The notes beneath the pieces were generated by a model. That model was not told the DNA's origin and ran no database searches. It worked only from the letters and a program-made list of their open reading frames with translations. From positions 1 to 8,351 of the forward strand of contig CAMYZK010000100.1 of NCBI GenBank assembly GCA_947303825.1: a stretch of DNA of 8,351 nt, in the 5' to 3' direction. Source of the DNA: an uncultured Prevotella sp. Lineage in GTDB: Bacteria; Bacteroidota; Bacteroidia; Bacteroidales; Bacteroidaceae. A program made the translations under genes and the position numbers. This document shows, one piece after another, positions 1-5,691 of the stretch (position 1 is its first letter; each line of letters begins with the position of its first letter).

Positions 1-320
<320 letters not shown>

Positions 321-332
321 TTAAAACGGGTG

Positions 333-363
333 CAAAGGTACATAAAAAAAATCGATTTGCAAA
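333..363 (-). promoter_or_regulatory. Bacteroidetes-type promoter of nifJ
   Basis: On the minus strand there is TTTG at 363-360 (-33 box) and TACCTTTG at 340-333 (-7 box, consensus TAnnTTTG), separated by exactly 19 bases. The predicted transcription start is near 329, about 72 bases before the ATG. Two perfect 10-base palindromes sit on it: AAATCGATTT (349-358) inside the spacer and GTTTTAAAAC (318-327) just after the predicted start. Either could be an operator, but no regulator can be named. Confidence 0.8.
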
Positions 364-530
364 GCAGAGATTGCAAAATATTGCTAAAACGTAATTGATT
401 TTTATTTCTGGCGATTTTTATTACATTTCCAATACAGTTTTTCGATAGAATTGCAATCAGTGCTAATGAAAGAAAGGTGTGTCTCATTTTGAATAGATTC
501 TGTTAAAGCACGTTAATGATGGTGGCTCCA

Positions 531-558
531 GTGCAGCATAAGTCTCAATAAAGGTTAA
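531..558 (+). repeat. Intergenic direct repeat, copy 1
   Basis: This 28-base unit begins GTGCAGCATAAGTC and ends AATAAAGGTTAA. It matches the unit at 573-600 with two differences (A to G at two sites). A shorter third copy is at 873-894 and an inverted core is at 627-638. I do not recognise a named family. Confidence 0.75.
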
Positions 559-572
559 GAACGGTAGCTTTG

Positions 573-600
573 GTGCAACATAAATCTCAATAAAGGTTAA
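573..600 (+). repeat. Intergenic direct repeat, copy 2
   Basis: This 28-base unit begins GTGCAACATAAATC and ends AATAAAGGTTAA. Its first 12 bases (573-584) are perfectly inverted at 627-638 (TTTATGTTGCAC), so the two could form a 12-bp stem across a 42-base loop. The unit at 531-558 starts 42 bases earlier. Confidence 0.75.
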
Positions 601-626
601 TTGACGGCCGGAAATCTTTACCACTT

Positions 627-638
627 TTTATGTTGCAC
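627..638 (-). repeat. Inverted core copy of the GTGCAACATAAA repeat
   Basis: TTTATGTTGCAC is the exact reverse complement of the first 12 bases of copy 2 (573-584). It lies 42 bases downstream of that segment and may form the other arm of a hairpin. Confidence 0.65.
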
Positions 639-696
639 TTCTTGCACCTGATAAAGAGAGAAGTGGGAAGTGCAAAGTGTTGCGGAATGTCAAAAT

Positions 697-857
697 GTAT
701 ATTTATACGGTTTCACCCGGCGGCGACTTTTGGAAATTTGGAGGCGACTTTTTAAAATTTGGCGGCGAGTTTTTTCCAAAAGTCGCCGCCAAATTTTCGA
801 TAGCCGCCTCCAGGTGGAAAAACGCATATTTATGCGGTTTCGGGTGCATATTTATGC
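697..857. repeat. Palindromic repeat element with alternative hairpins
   Basis: Two 21-base units (720-740 and 741-761) of the form GNGGCGACTTTTNNAAATTTG are followed by a diverged third, and then by the same motif inverted. GGCGGCGACTTTTGGAAA (719-736) is perfectly inverted at 773-790, an 18-bp stem. AAAATTTGGCGGCGA (754-768) is perfectly inverted at 783-797, a 15-bp stem with a 14-base loop. Outside that second stem, GGAGGCG (740-746) pairs with CGCCTCC (805-811). The two main stems share 783-790 and so exclude each other. The flanks carry TATTTATACGGTTTC (700-714) and a near copy, TATTTATGCGGTTTC (827-841). GCATATTTATGC, itself an inverted repeat, occurs at 824-835 and 846-857. It resembles a REP- or MITE-like intergenic element; no transposase is nearby. 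Confidence 0.75.
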
Positions 858-872
858 ATATAGGTGCAGGTA

Positions 873-894
873 GTGCAACATAAATCGGGGTTAA
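873..894 (+). repeat. Intergenic direct repeat, short copy 3
   Basis: The 22-base unit begins GTGCAACATAAATC and ends GGTTAA, like copy 2, but lacks 6 bases of the central TCAATAAA stretch. It lies to the right of the palindromic element, so the repeats flank that element on both sides. Confidence 0.65.
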
Positions 895-929
895 GCCAGC
901 GCGCGCACGAAATACTCTCGTTTTTTCGG

Positions 930-968
930 ACTCCGCGAAGCGCCTGAGCACCTATTGGAGCGCAAGAA
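930..968 (+). repeat. Structured dispersed repeat, copy A
   Basis: Three blocks, ACTCCGCGAAG, CTGAGCACC and GGAGCGCAAGAA, occur here in the same order as at 5508-5545. Two single-base changes and a 3-4-base variable patch lie between the blocks. CTCC at the left and GGAG at the right could close a stem in both copies; the fifth pair is G-T here and G-C in copy B. It lies upstream of the patatin promoter. The function is unknown. Confidence 0.75.
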
Positions 969-1024
969 CCTTTTCGTCTTTGACGGTGAACTTACTCAGT
1001 CTTGGAAGAAAAAACAAATTTTGT

Positions 1025-1055
1025 TTTGTTCTTCACTCGACTTTTCGTACCTTTG
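1025..1055 (+). promoter_or_regulatory. Bacteroidetes-type promoter of the patatin-trpS gene cluster
   Basis: TTTG at 1025-1028 (-33) and TACCTTTG at 1048-1055 (-7, TAnnTTTG) are separated by exactly 19 bases. The predicted transcription start is near 1059, only about 9 bases before the ATG at 1068. An interrupted palindrome, AAAACAAA-T-TTTGTTTT (1011-1027), overlaps the -33 box and could be an operator. The promoter rules out the upstream in-frame TTG at 1002 as the start of the patatin gene. Confidence 0.82.
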
Positions 1056-1067
1056 CAGGCTGAAAGC

Positions 1068-1916
1068 ATGGAGAAGTTAGAAAGAAACACAGGACTGGTG
1101 CTTGAAGGCGGTGGAATGAGAGGGGTGTTTACCTGCGGAGTTCTGGATGCTTTCATTAAGAACGACTGTTACTTCCCCTATGTCGTGGCTGTGTCGGCTG
1201 GGGCTTGCAATGGCATGAGCTATATGAGCCGCCAGCTGCGCAGGGCGCGCTACTCTAACATAGACCTGCTGAAAAAATATGGATATATCTCGTTGAAGAA
1301 TCTCATAACGAAGGGAAGCATCTTCGACCCGAACCTCCTGTACGAGAGATTTCCTAACGGCATACTGCCTTTCGACTACGAGACGTATGAGGCAAATCCT
1401 GCCGTCTTCGAGATGGTGACGACGAACTGCAACACGGGTCTGGCCGAATATCTTTCGGAGAAGAAAGACCATCGGAGGATGATGTCCATAGTAAAGGCAA
1501 GCAGCTCGCTGCCTTATGTGGCTCAGATAACAAACGTAGATGGCATCCCCATGCTTGATGGAGGGATAGTAGACTCGATTCCGGTGCAGAGGGCTATTGA
1601 GACCGGACATCCGTTCAACGTGGTGGTGATGACACGCAACAAAGGCTACCGTTCGAAAGAGAGCGATCACAAGATACCGAGATTCATCTACGGCAGCTAC
1701 CCTAGGCTGAGAGTTGCTCTGAGCAGGCGTGTAAGGGTGTACAACGAGCAGCTGGAGATGGTGGAGAGAATGGAGAACTGGGGAGAGATAGTAGTGATAC
1801 GCCCGCAGAAGCCTATGGAGGTAGACCGTATTTGCCGTGACACCGAGAAGCTGGAGAGGCTCTACCAGGAAGGCTATAGAGAAGGAGAACGCTTTTGTGA
1901 CAGATATAAATTATGA
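1068..1916 (+). CDS. Patatin-like phospholipase (YjjU-like family)
   Basis: A 282-residue predicted cytoplasmic serine acyl hydrolase with a Ser-Asp dyad; patatin-family proteins cleave acyl chains from (phospho)lipids, but the substrate here is unknown. Visible motifs are the oxyanion-hole loop LEGGGMRG (residues 12-19), the nucleophile elbow AVSAGACNG (41-49, Ser43) and the catalytic-Asp motif MLDGGIVDSIP (from 162, Asp164). The C-terminal part (NWGEIVVIRPQKP, then LERLYQEGYREGE) resembles the extra C-terminal domain of the YjjU-like branch. No signal peptide or membrane segment is seen. The start at 1068 is chosen because the promoter lies just upstream; an in-frame TTG at 1002 would start before the predicted transcript. 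The first Gly of the usual GxSxG is Ala41 (codon GCT at 1188-1190), leaving AxSxG. The stop overlaps the next gene by 4 bases (ATGA at 1913-1916), which suggests translational coupling. Confidence 0.88.
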   Translation: MEKLERNTGLVLEGGGMRGVFTCGVLDAFIKNDCYFPYVVAVSAGACNGMSYMSRQLRRARYSNIDLLKKYGYISLKNLITKGSIFDPNLLYERFPNGILPFDYETYEANPAVFEMVTTNCNTGLAEYLSEKKDHRRMMSIVKASSSLPYVAQITNVDGIPMLDGGIVDSIPVQRAIETGHPFNVVVMTRNKGYRSKESDHKIPRFIYGSYPRLRVALSRRVRVYNEQLEMVERMENWGEIVVIRPQKPMEVDRICRDTEKLERLYQEGYREGERFCDRYKL

Positions 1917-3517
1917 CTATTATGAAAAGGACATTTTTGCAATATGCTATGCTGTCGTCGATGGCGATGGCAGTAATGGCATGTAACGGACAACAGAAGA
2001 AAGACAATAATGGCAATGATGCTACGGGTGCCGATTCTGTAGGCACTGCAACGGTCAAGGAGAAGAAACTGTCTCTGGAGGAGCTGACACTCCCCGATAC
2101 TGCCTACGCGTCGGTATCCAAGATGAGCTACGTGGTGGAGTGTGCCGACTCTGGCCCGGCAAAGATGAAGTATTACGACGACCTCTATGCCAATCGCAGC
2201 GACCGCGTGATGACCTTCCGCCGCAACTTGATGCGTAATGCCGACTTCGGTGGTCGTGTCACCGGTACTCCCAGCACCATAGAGATAGCTTGGAGCTACA
2301 CCACTCCTTCGGGCACAGAGCGCTGGGGAGGCGGCTCCGGATGGACCGGACAGCCGCTATATGCCCATTGGACAGCAGCCGAGATGGATAGCTTGCGCAA
2401 GGGTGGGGCACCACTAACTGAGAGCTTCGGTGAGGAGGAGATAATGGTGGGCTCACTTTGCGGCATGGGCTTCTTTCTTAACTTCGAGACAGGAAAACCG
2501 TCGCGCAAACCTCTTGACCTGCACAATGTTGTAAAGGGTACTATGTCGCTTGACCCGGAGCTGATGAACCTGTACGTGGGACAGGGAGTGCCCAAGGGTG
2601 AGCCGATAGGCTGTCAGGCATTCAATTTGCTCAACCATGAGCGTGCATTCTTCATGGCCGACCATAAGTCGTTCCGTGCATGGCAGGCATTCGACTCTTC
2701 ACCTATCGTGGCCGGAGGATACCTGTTCTGGTGTGGTGAGAACTGCAGTGTGTACAAGTTTGAACGCCTGCCGGGAGGAAAGCTGCGCCGGCTAGACGTG
2801 CTGAGATACAGGGCAAAGGGCGGTGCGCCTGGAATAGAGACCAGCATCTGCATCTACCGTAACTACGGATTCTTTGGCGACAACAACGGCAACATAGTAT
2901 GTGTAAACCTGAACACCATGAAGCCGGTGTGGTACTATGACAACCACGACGATACCGACGGCAGCATTGTGTGCCGAGTGGAGGATGGGGTGCCATATAT
3001 CTATACTGCCTGTGAGGTGGACAAGCAGGGTACTCGCGGCACCTGTCACTTCCTGAAACTGAAAGCCCTCACAGGCGAGTTGGTGTGGGAACGGCCAATA
3101 CCCTGCCATCGCGTAGACCTGGGCAACAAGGTTCTTGACGGTGGTATGTATTGTACACCGCTACTAGGACAGGGCGACTGCCAGAACCTAATCTTTGCCA
3201 ACATCTGTCGCAACAGTGCCGACCCGAGTCGTGGCCAGCTTACGGCCATAGACACCCGCACAGGCGAGGTGGCATGGACTGTAGGCTACGGCAACTTCTG
3301 CTGGTCGTCGCCGGTGGGTTTCCTTAATGAAGAGCAGAAGATGTTTATCTTCACTGCCGATGCAAGTGGCAACCTCTATCTGGTGAGAGCCAGCAACGGC
3401 GAGGTGCTCTGCAAGAAAGCCATTGGTTCTAACTTCGAGTCGTCGCCATGTGTGGTGGGCAATGCTGCCGTTGTGGGATGCCGGGGAAACAAGATTTTCA
3501 AGTTCATAATAAAATAA
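1913..3517 (+). CDS. Exported lipoprotein with a PQQ-like beta-propeller domain
   Basis: 534 residues. The N-terminus MKRTFLQYAMLSS (from residue 4) leads into the lipobox AVMA|C with Cys24, so this is a predicted lipoprotein attached to an envelope membrane. The C-terminal half shows repeated propeller blades in which a strand pair ends in a W or L after a TG/NG turn: DNNGNIVCVNLNTMKPVWYY (322-341), LKLKALTGELVWE, GQLTAIDTRTGEVAW and SGNLYLVRASNGEVL (about 484-498). This is typical of PQQ-binding-like or WD-like propellers; no PQQ-dehydrogenase active site is seen, so a binding or scaffold role is more likely than catalysis. It has about 19 cysteines, many for an exported protein. The ATG at 1913 overlaps the patatin stop; the ATG at 1922 (residue 4) is an equally good start for the signal peptide. 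The partner or ligand is unknown. The first 200 residues after the lipobox are not recognised beyond likely early blades. Confidence 0.82.
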   Translation: MTIMKRTFLQYAMLSSMAMAVMACNGQQKKDNNGNDATGADSVGTATVKEKKLSLEELTLPDTAYASVSKMSYVVECADSGPAKMKYYDDLYANRSDRVMTFRRNLMRNADFGGRVTGTPSTIEIAWSYTTPSGTERWGGGSGWTGQPLYAHWTAAEMDSLRKGGAPLTESFGEEEIMVGSLCGMGFFLNFETGKPSRKPLDLHNVVKGTMSLDPELMNLYVGQGVPKGEPIGCQAFNLLNHERAFFMADHKSFRAWQAFDSSPIVAGGYLFWCGENCSVYKFERLPGGKLRRLDVLRYRAKGGAPGIETSICIYRNYGFFGDNNGNIVCVNLNTMKPVWYYDNHDDTDGSIVCRVEDGVPYIYTACEVDKQGTRGTCHFLKLKALTGELVWERPIPCHRVDLGNKVLDGGMYCTPLLGQGDCQNLIFANICRNSADPSRGQLTAIDTRTGEVAWTVGYGNFCWSSPVGFLNEEQKMFIFTADASGNLYLVRASNGEVLCKKAIGSNFESSPCVVGNAAVVGCRGNKIFKFIIK

Positions 3518-3523
3518 AGGAGG
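3517..3523 (+). promoter_or_regulatory. Strong Shine-Dalgarno site before the hydrolase gene
   Basis: AAGGAGG, 9 bases before the ATG at 3533, directly overlaps the TAA stop of the lipoprotein gene (3515-3517). None of the other starts in this window has such a site, and Bacteroidetes genes commonly lack one. It fixes the hydrolase start and suggests efficient re-initiation within the operon. Confidence 0.75.
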
Positions 3524-3532
3524 AGAAGTGTA

Positions 3533-4354
3533 ATGAGACGATTGCTAGAGCTGATAAGCTTTTCATTATTAATGTGTTTATTGTCACTAGGCCACGCGCA
3601 TGCACAAGGCACCGACCTGCTATCGGCCAAGAAGGGCGTCATTCCTGGTGGATATAATTTCTGGGTGTACACCCCCGAGGACTACTACTTCACGCAGGAG
3701 ACGACACCTCTGGTGCTCTTCCTTCACGGTGCAAGCCTCTGCGGACACGACCTGAACAAGGCCCTGCGCTATGGCACTGTGGCTGCCATCAAGATGGGAC
3801 GTGACGTTCCGGCATTGGTGGTTACGCCTCAGAATCCTGGAGGCTTCTGGAATCCGAAGAAGCTGAACGACATACTAGAGTGGATGGATAAGAACTATGC
3901 CTACGACCATACCCGCGTCTATGTGCTAGGCATGAGCCTTGGAGGTTATGGCACTATGGACTTTGTGGGTACCTATCCCGAGAAGGTGGCAGCTGCCATG
4001 GCTCTCTGTGGAGGCTGCACCCTGAAAGACCAGTCGAAGATGGGCGATGCCCCGCTCTGGATAATACATGGCACTGCCGACCGTTCCGTGGGTATAGGCC
4101 AGTCGCAAAAGGTTGTCAATGGAATAAAGGCTAAGGGCCACGACGAGCGTCTGCGCTTTGAATGGTTGCCTGGAGCCAATCACAGCGAACTGGCCCGGTA
4201 TTTCTATTGTGCCAAGACCTACGAGTGGCTCTTCTCACACTCGCTGACTGATCCTGGAAGACCTGTCAACCGCACTATCAACATAACAAAGGCAGAGCGC
4301 GACCAGGCTTACCGTGACATGATAAGACGTGGTGAGCAGCTAGAAATGGAGTAG
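3533..4354 (+). CDS. Secreted alpha/beta hydrolase (esterase-like)
   Basis: 273 residues with an N-terminal signal peptide: a hydrophobic core from about residue 7 to 20, with likely cleavage after AHA24 and before Gln25. The mature enzyme is therefore periplasmic or extracellular. It shows the alpha/beta hydrolase pattern: FLHGASLCG (63-71, oxyanion region), nucleophile elbow GMSLGG (133-138, Ser135), HGTADRSV (179-186, acid Asp183) and GANHSEL (214-220, His217). The length and motif spacing resemble esterases of the phospholipase/carboxylesterase and PHB-depolymerase-like group, including esterase domains found beside carbohydrate enzymes. The substrate (acetyl- or feruloyl-sugar, lipid or peptide) cannot be told. 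It follows the lipoprotein gene by 15 bases, with a strong Shine-Dalgarno, so the two are probably co-expressed. The C-terminus after about residue 240 (NRTINITKAERDQAYRDMIR) looks helical and is not part of the core fold. Confidence 0.87.
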   Translation: MRRLLELISFSLLMCLLSLGHAHAQGTDLLSAKKGVIPGGYNFWVYTPEDYYFTQETTPLVLFLHGASLCGHDLNKALRYGTVAAIKMGRDVPALVVTPQNPGGFWNPKKLNDILEWMDKNYAYDHTRVYVLGMSLGGYGTMDFVGTYPEKVAAAMALCGGCTLKDQSKMGDAPLWIIHGTADRSVGIGQSQKVVNGIKAKGHDERLRFEWLPGANHSELARYFYCAKTYEWLFSHSLTDPGRPVNRTINITKAERDQAYRDMIRRGEQLEME

Positions 4355-4356
4355 GG

Positions 4357-4377
4357 GAGTTAGGAGTTAATAGTTAA
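4357..4377 (+). repeat. GAGTTNA heptamer repeat after the hydrolase gene
   Basis: Three tandem 7-base units (GAGTTAG, GAGTTAA, TAGTTAA) begin 2 bases after the TAG stop. Because the period is 7, the stop triplets at 4361, 4368 and 4375 fall in three different reading frames. Related arrays are at 5478-5498, 5585-5612, 5631-5658 and 6689-6705. Confidence 0.7.
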
Positions 4378-4396
4378 AATGAAATAAAAGAAAGAA

Positions 4397-5491
4397 ATGA
4401 AAAAAGTTATTCTCACGGGCGACCGCCCGACAGGTAAACTGCATCTTGGACATTTTGTGGGTTCCCTACGTCGAAGGGTAGAACTGCAGAATGCCGGCGA
4501 CTATGAGCGAATGTATGTCTTCATGGCCGATGTGCAGGCGTTGACCGACAACGCCGACAATCCCGAGAAACTGCGCCAGAGCATTGTCCATGTGGCACTC
4601 GACTGGATGGCTGCAGGATTGGACCCGGCAAAATGCACACTCTTCATACAGAGTCATATTCCAGAGCTTGCCGAGCTTACCACCTATCTTATGAATCTTG
4701 TCACGGTGAGCCGCGTCCAGCGCAATCCAACGGTGAAGACCGAGATAAAGATGCGTGGCTTCAGTGGTGAAAGCATTCCCCTGGGCTTCTTCTGCTATCC
4801 TGTCTCACAGGCTGCCGACATAACGCTCTTCAAGGCTACTACCGTTCCGGCAGGCGAAGACCAGGAGCCTATGCTTGAGGTGACACGCGAGCTGGTAAAC
4901 CGTTTCAACAATACCTACGGCCCCGTGCTGGTAGAGCCAAACATCATGCTGCCAGAGAATTTGACGGCACGGCGTCTGCCCGGTACCGACGGCAAGGAGA
5001 AGATGTCGAAGTCATTGGGCAACTGTATATACCTGAGTGACACTGCCGACGAGGTATGGCAGAAGGTACGTTCGATGTACACCGACCCGCAGCACCTTAA
5101 TGTAAGTGACCCTGGACACGTGGAGGGTAATGCCGTCTTTACCTATCTTGACGCCTTCTCGTGTGACCAGGACTTTGCTGACTTCTGGCCTGAGTATCAG
5201 AACCTGGACGAGATGAAAGAACACTATACCCGTGGTGGACTGGGTGATATGAAGTGTAAGAAGTTCCTTAACCAGGTGCTCAACAAGTTCCTGGAGCCGA
5301 TGCGCGTGCGCCGTCATGAGCTGGAGCAGGACATTCCCGAGATTTACAACATCCTGCGCAAGGGAACCGAACAGGCCCGCGAAGTGGCTGCACAGACCAT
5401 GGACGAGGTGCGCCGCGCCATGCGCATAGACTACTTTAACGACACTGAGCTGATAAGCCAGCAGGCAGAGGCGTTTAGAGTTAAGAGTTAA
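4397..5491 (+). CDS. trpS: Tryptophanyl-tRNA synthetase
   Basis: 364 residues; a class I aminoacyl-tRNA synthetase that charges tRNA-Trp with tryptophan in the cytoplasm. The N-terminus [20 protein letters not shown] carries the HIGH-type signature as HLGH (residues 16-19), and KMSKS is intact at 202-206. [28 protein letters not shown] and YPVSQAADI are characteristic of the TrpRS group that uses [12 protein letters not shown] rather than the GxxPSGxxHLGN of many other bacteria. The helical C-terminal region (from about 290) is complete. The ATG at 4397 follows an A-rich stretch without a clear Shine-Dalgarno and lies 42 bases after the hydrolase gene; no separate TAnnTTTG promoter is visible in that gap, so it is probably read from the upstream operon promoter. 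The last codons and the TAA stop lie within a GAGTTAA heptamer array, which encodes the C-terminal VKS. Confidence 0.97.
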   Translation: MKKVILTGDRPTGKLHLGHFVGSLRRRVELQNAGDYERMYVFMADVQALTDNADNPEKLRQSIVHVALDWMAAGLDPAKCTLFIQSHIPELAELTTYLMNLVTVSRVQRNPTVKTEIKMRGFSGESIPLGFFCYPVSQAADITLFKATTVPAGEDQEPMLEVTRELVNRFNNTYGPVLVEPNIMLPENLTARRLPGTDGKEKMSKSLGNCIYLSDTADEVWQKVRSMYTDPQHLNVSDPGHVEGNAVFTYLDAFSCDQDFADFWPEYQNLDEMKEHYTRGGLGDMKCKKFLNQVLNKFLEPMRVRRHELEQDIPEIYNILRKGTEQAREVAAQTMDEVRRAMRIDYFNDTELISQQAEAFRVKS

Positions 5492-5498
5492 GAGTTCT
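5478..5498 (+). repeat. GAGTTNA heptamer repeat over the end of trpS
   Basis: The units are GAGTTAA (5478-5484), GAGTTAA (5485-5491) and GAGTTCT (5492-5498). The trpS stop TAA is the last three bases of the second unit, so the array provides the end of the coding sequence. The third unit is the left arm of a hairpin (5492-5511). Confidence 0.7.
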
Positions 5499-5511
5499 TT
5501 GCAGAGAACTC
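5492..5511 (+). terminator. Hairpin directly after trpS, possible terminator or transcript end structure
   Basis: GAGTTCT (5492-5498) is perfectly complementary to AGAACTC (5505-5511), giving a 7-bp stem with a 6-base loop directly after the stop codon. No run of T follows, so it is not a classical intrinsic terminator; it may instead stabilise the 3' end of the message. Copy B of the structured repeat overlaps its right arm. Confidence 0.4.
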
Positions 5512-5545
5512 CGCGAAGTGTCTGAGCACCCACGGAGCGCAAGAA
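5508..5545 (+). repeat. Structured dispersed repeat, copy B
   Basis: This is the second copy of the repeat at 930-968, with the same three blocks (ACTCCGCGAAG, CTGAGCACC, GGAGCGCAAGAA). CTCCG and CGGAG can pair fully, and an inner GTG/CAC pairing is possible here but disrupted in copy A. It lies between the trpS stop and the convergent YD-repeat-like gene. Its right side leads into two GCGGAAAA motifs (5560-5567 and 5573-5580). Confidence 0.75.
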
Positions 5546-5584
5546 TTCGACAGAGCCAAGCGGAAAATCCGAGCGGAAAAATAA

Positions 5585-5658
5585 GAGTTGAGAGCTTAGA
5601 GTTTAGAGTGATTGCTAGCGGCGAGTATGAGAAACTCTAAACTCTACACTCTAAACTG
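5585..5658. repeat. Opposed heptamer arrays forming a hairpin between convergent genes
   Basis: On the left are GAGTTGA, GAGCTTA, GAGTTTA and GAGTGAT (5585-5612). On the right are the inverted units GAAACTC, TAAACTC, TACACTC and TAAACTG (5631-5658). TAGAGTTTAGAGT (5597-5609) is perfectly complementary to 5634-5646, a 13-bp stem with a 24-base loop. It lies between two converging genes, where a bidirectional terminator would be expected, but it lacks GC-rich arms and flanking T runs, so terminator function is an inference. Confidence 0.6.
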
Positions 5659-5691
5659 ACTGCCGAGGTAATCATATCTTTCATCTGTCAT

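Noticed and set aside
531..894. CRISPR array
   Set aside because: The repeats are few, differ in length and orientation and are not separated by regular unique spacers; no cas gene is present.
670..951. Three overlapping open frames on both strands in the intergenic region
   Set aside because: They translate the palindromic element; their repeated patterns (such as KFGGDF and FQKSPP) come from the 21-base DNA units, and three frames are open at once for that reason.
1002..1067. TTG-initiated 22-residue extension of the patatin protein
   Set aside because: The promoter (1025-1055) lies inside the extension, so it would precede the transcript; the family pattern starts after the ATG at 1068.
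1068..4354. Patatin-based antiphage defence system
   Set aside because: Patatin effectors occur in CBASS, but there is no nucleotidyltransferase, ubiquitin-like or HORMA partner here; the neighbours are exported envelope proteins and trpS.
5012..5542. Long open frame (176 codons) antisense to trpS
   Set aside because: It is fully opposite a strongly supported gene and has no recognisable domain; such antisense frames are common in GC-balanced coding DNA. The same applies to the frame at 1077-1670 opposite the patatin gene.
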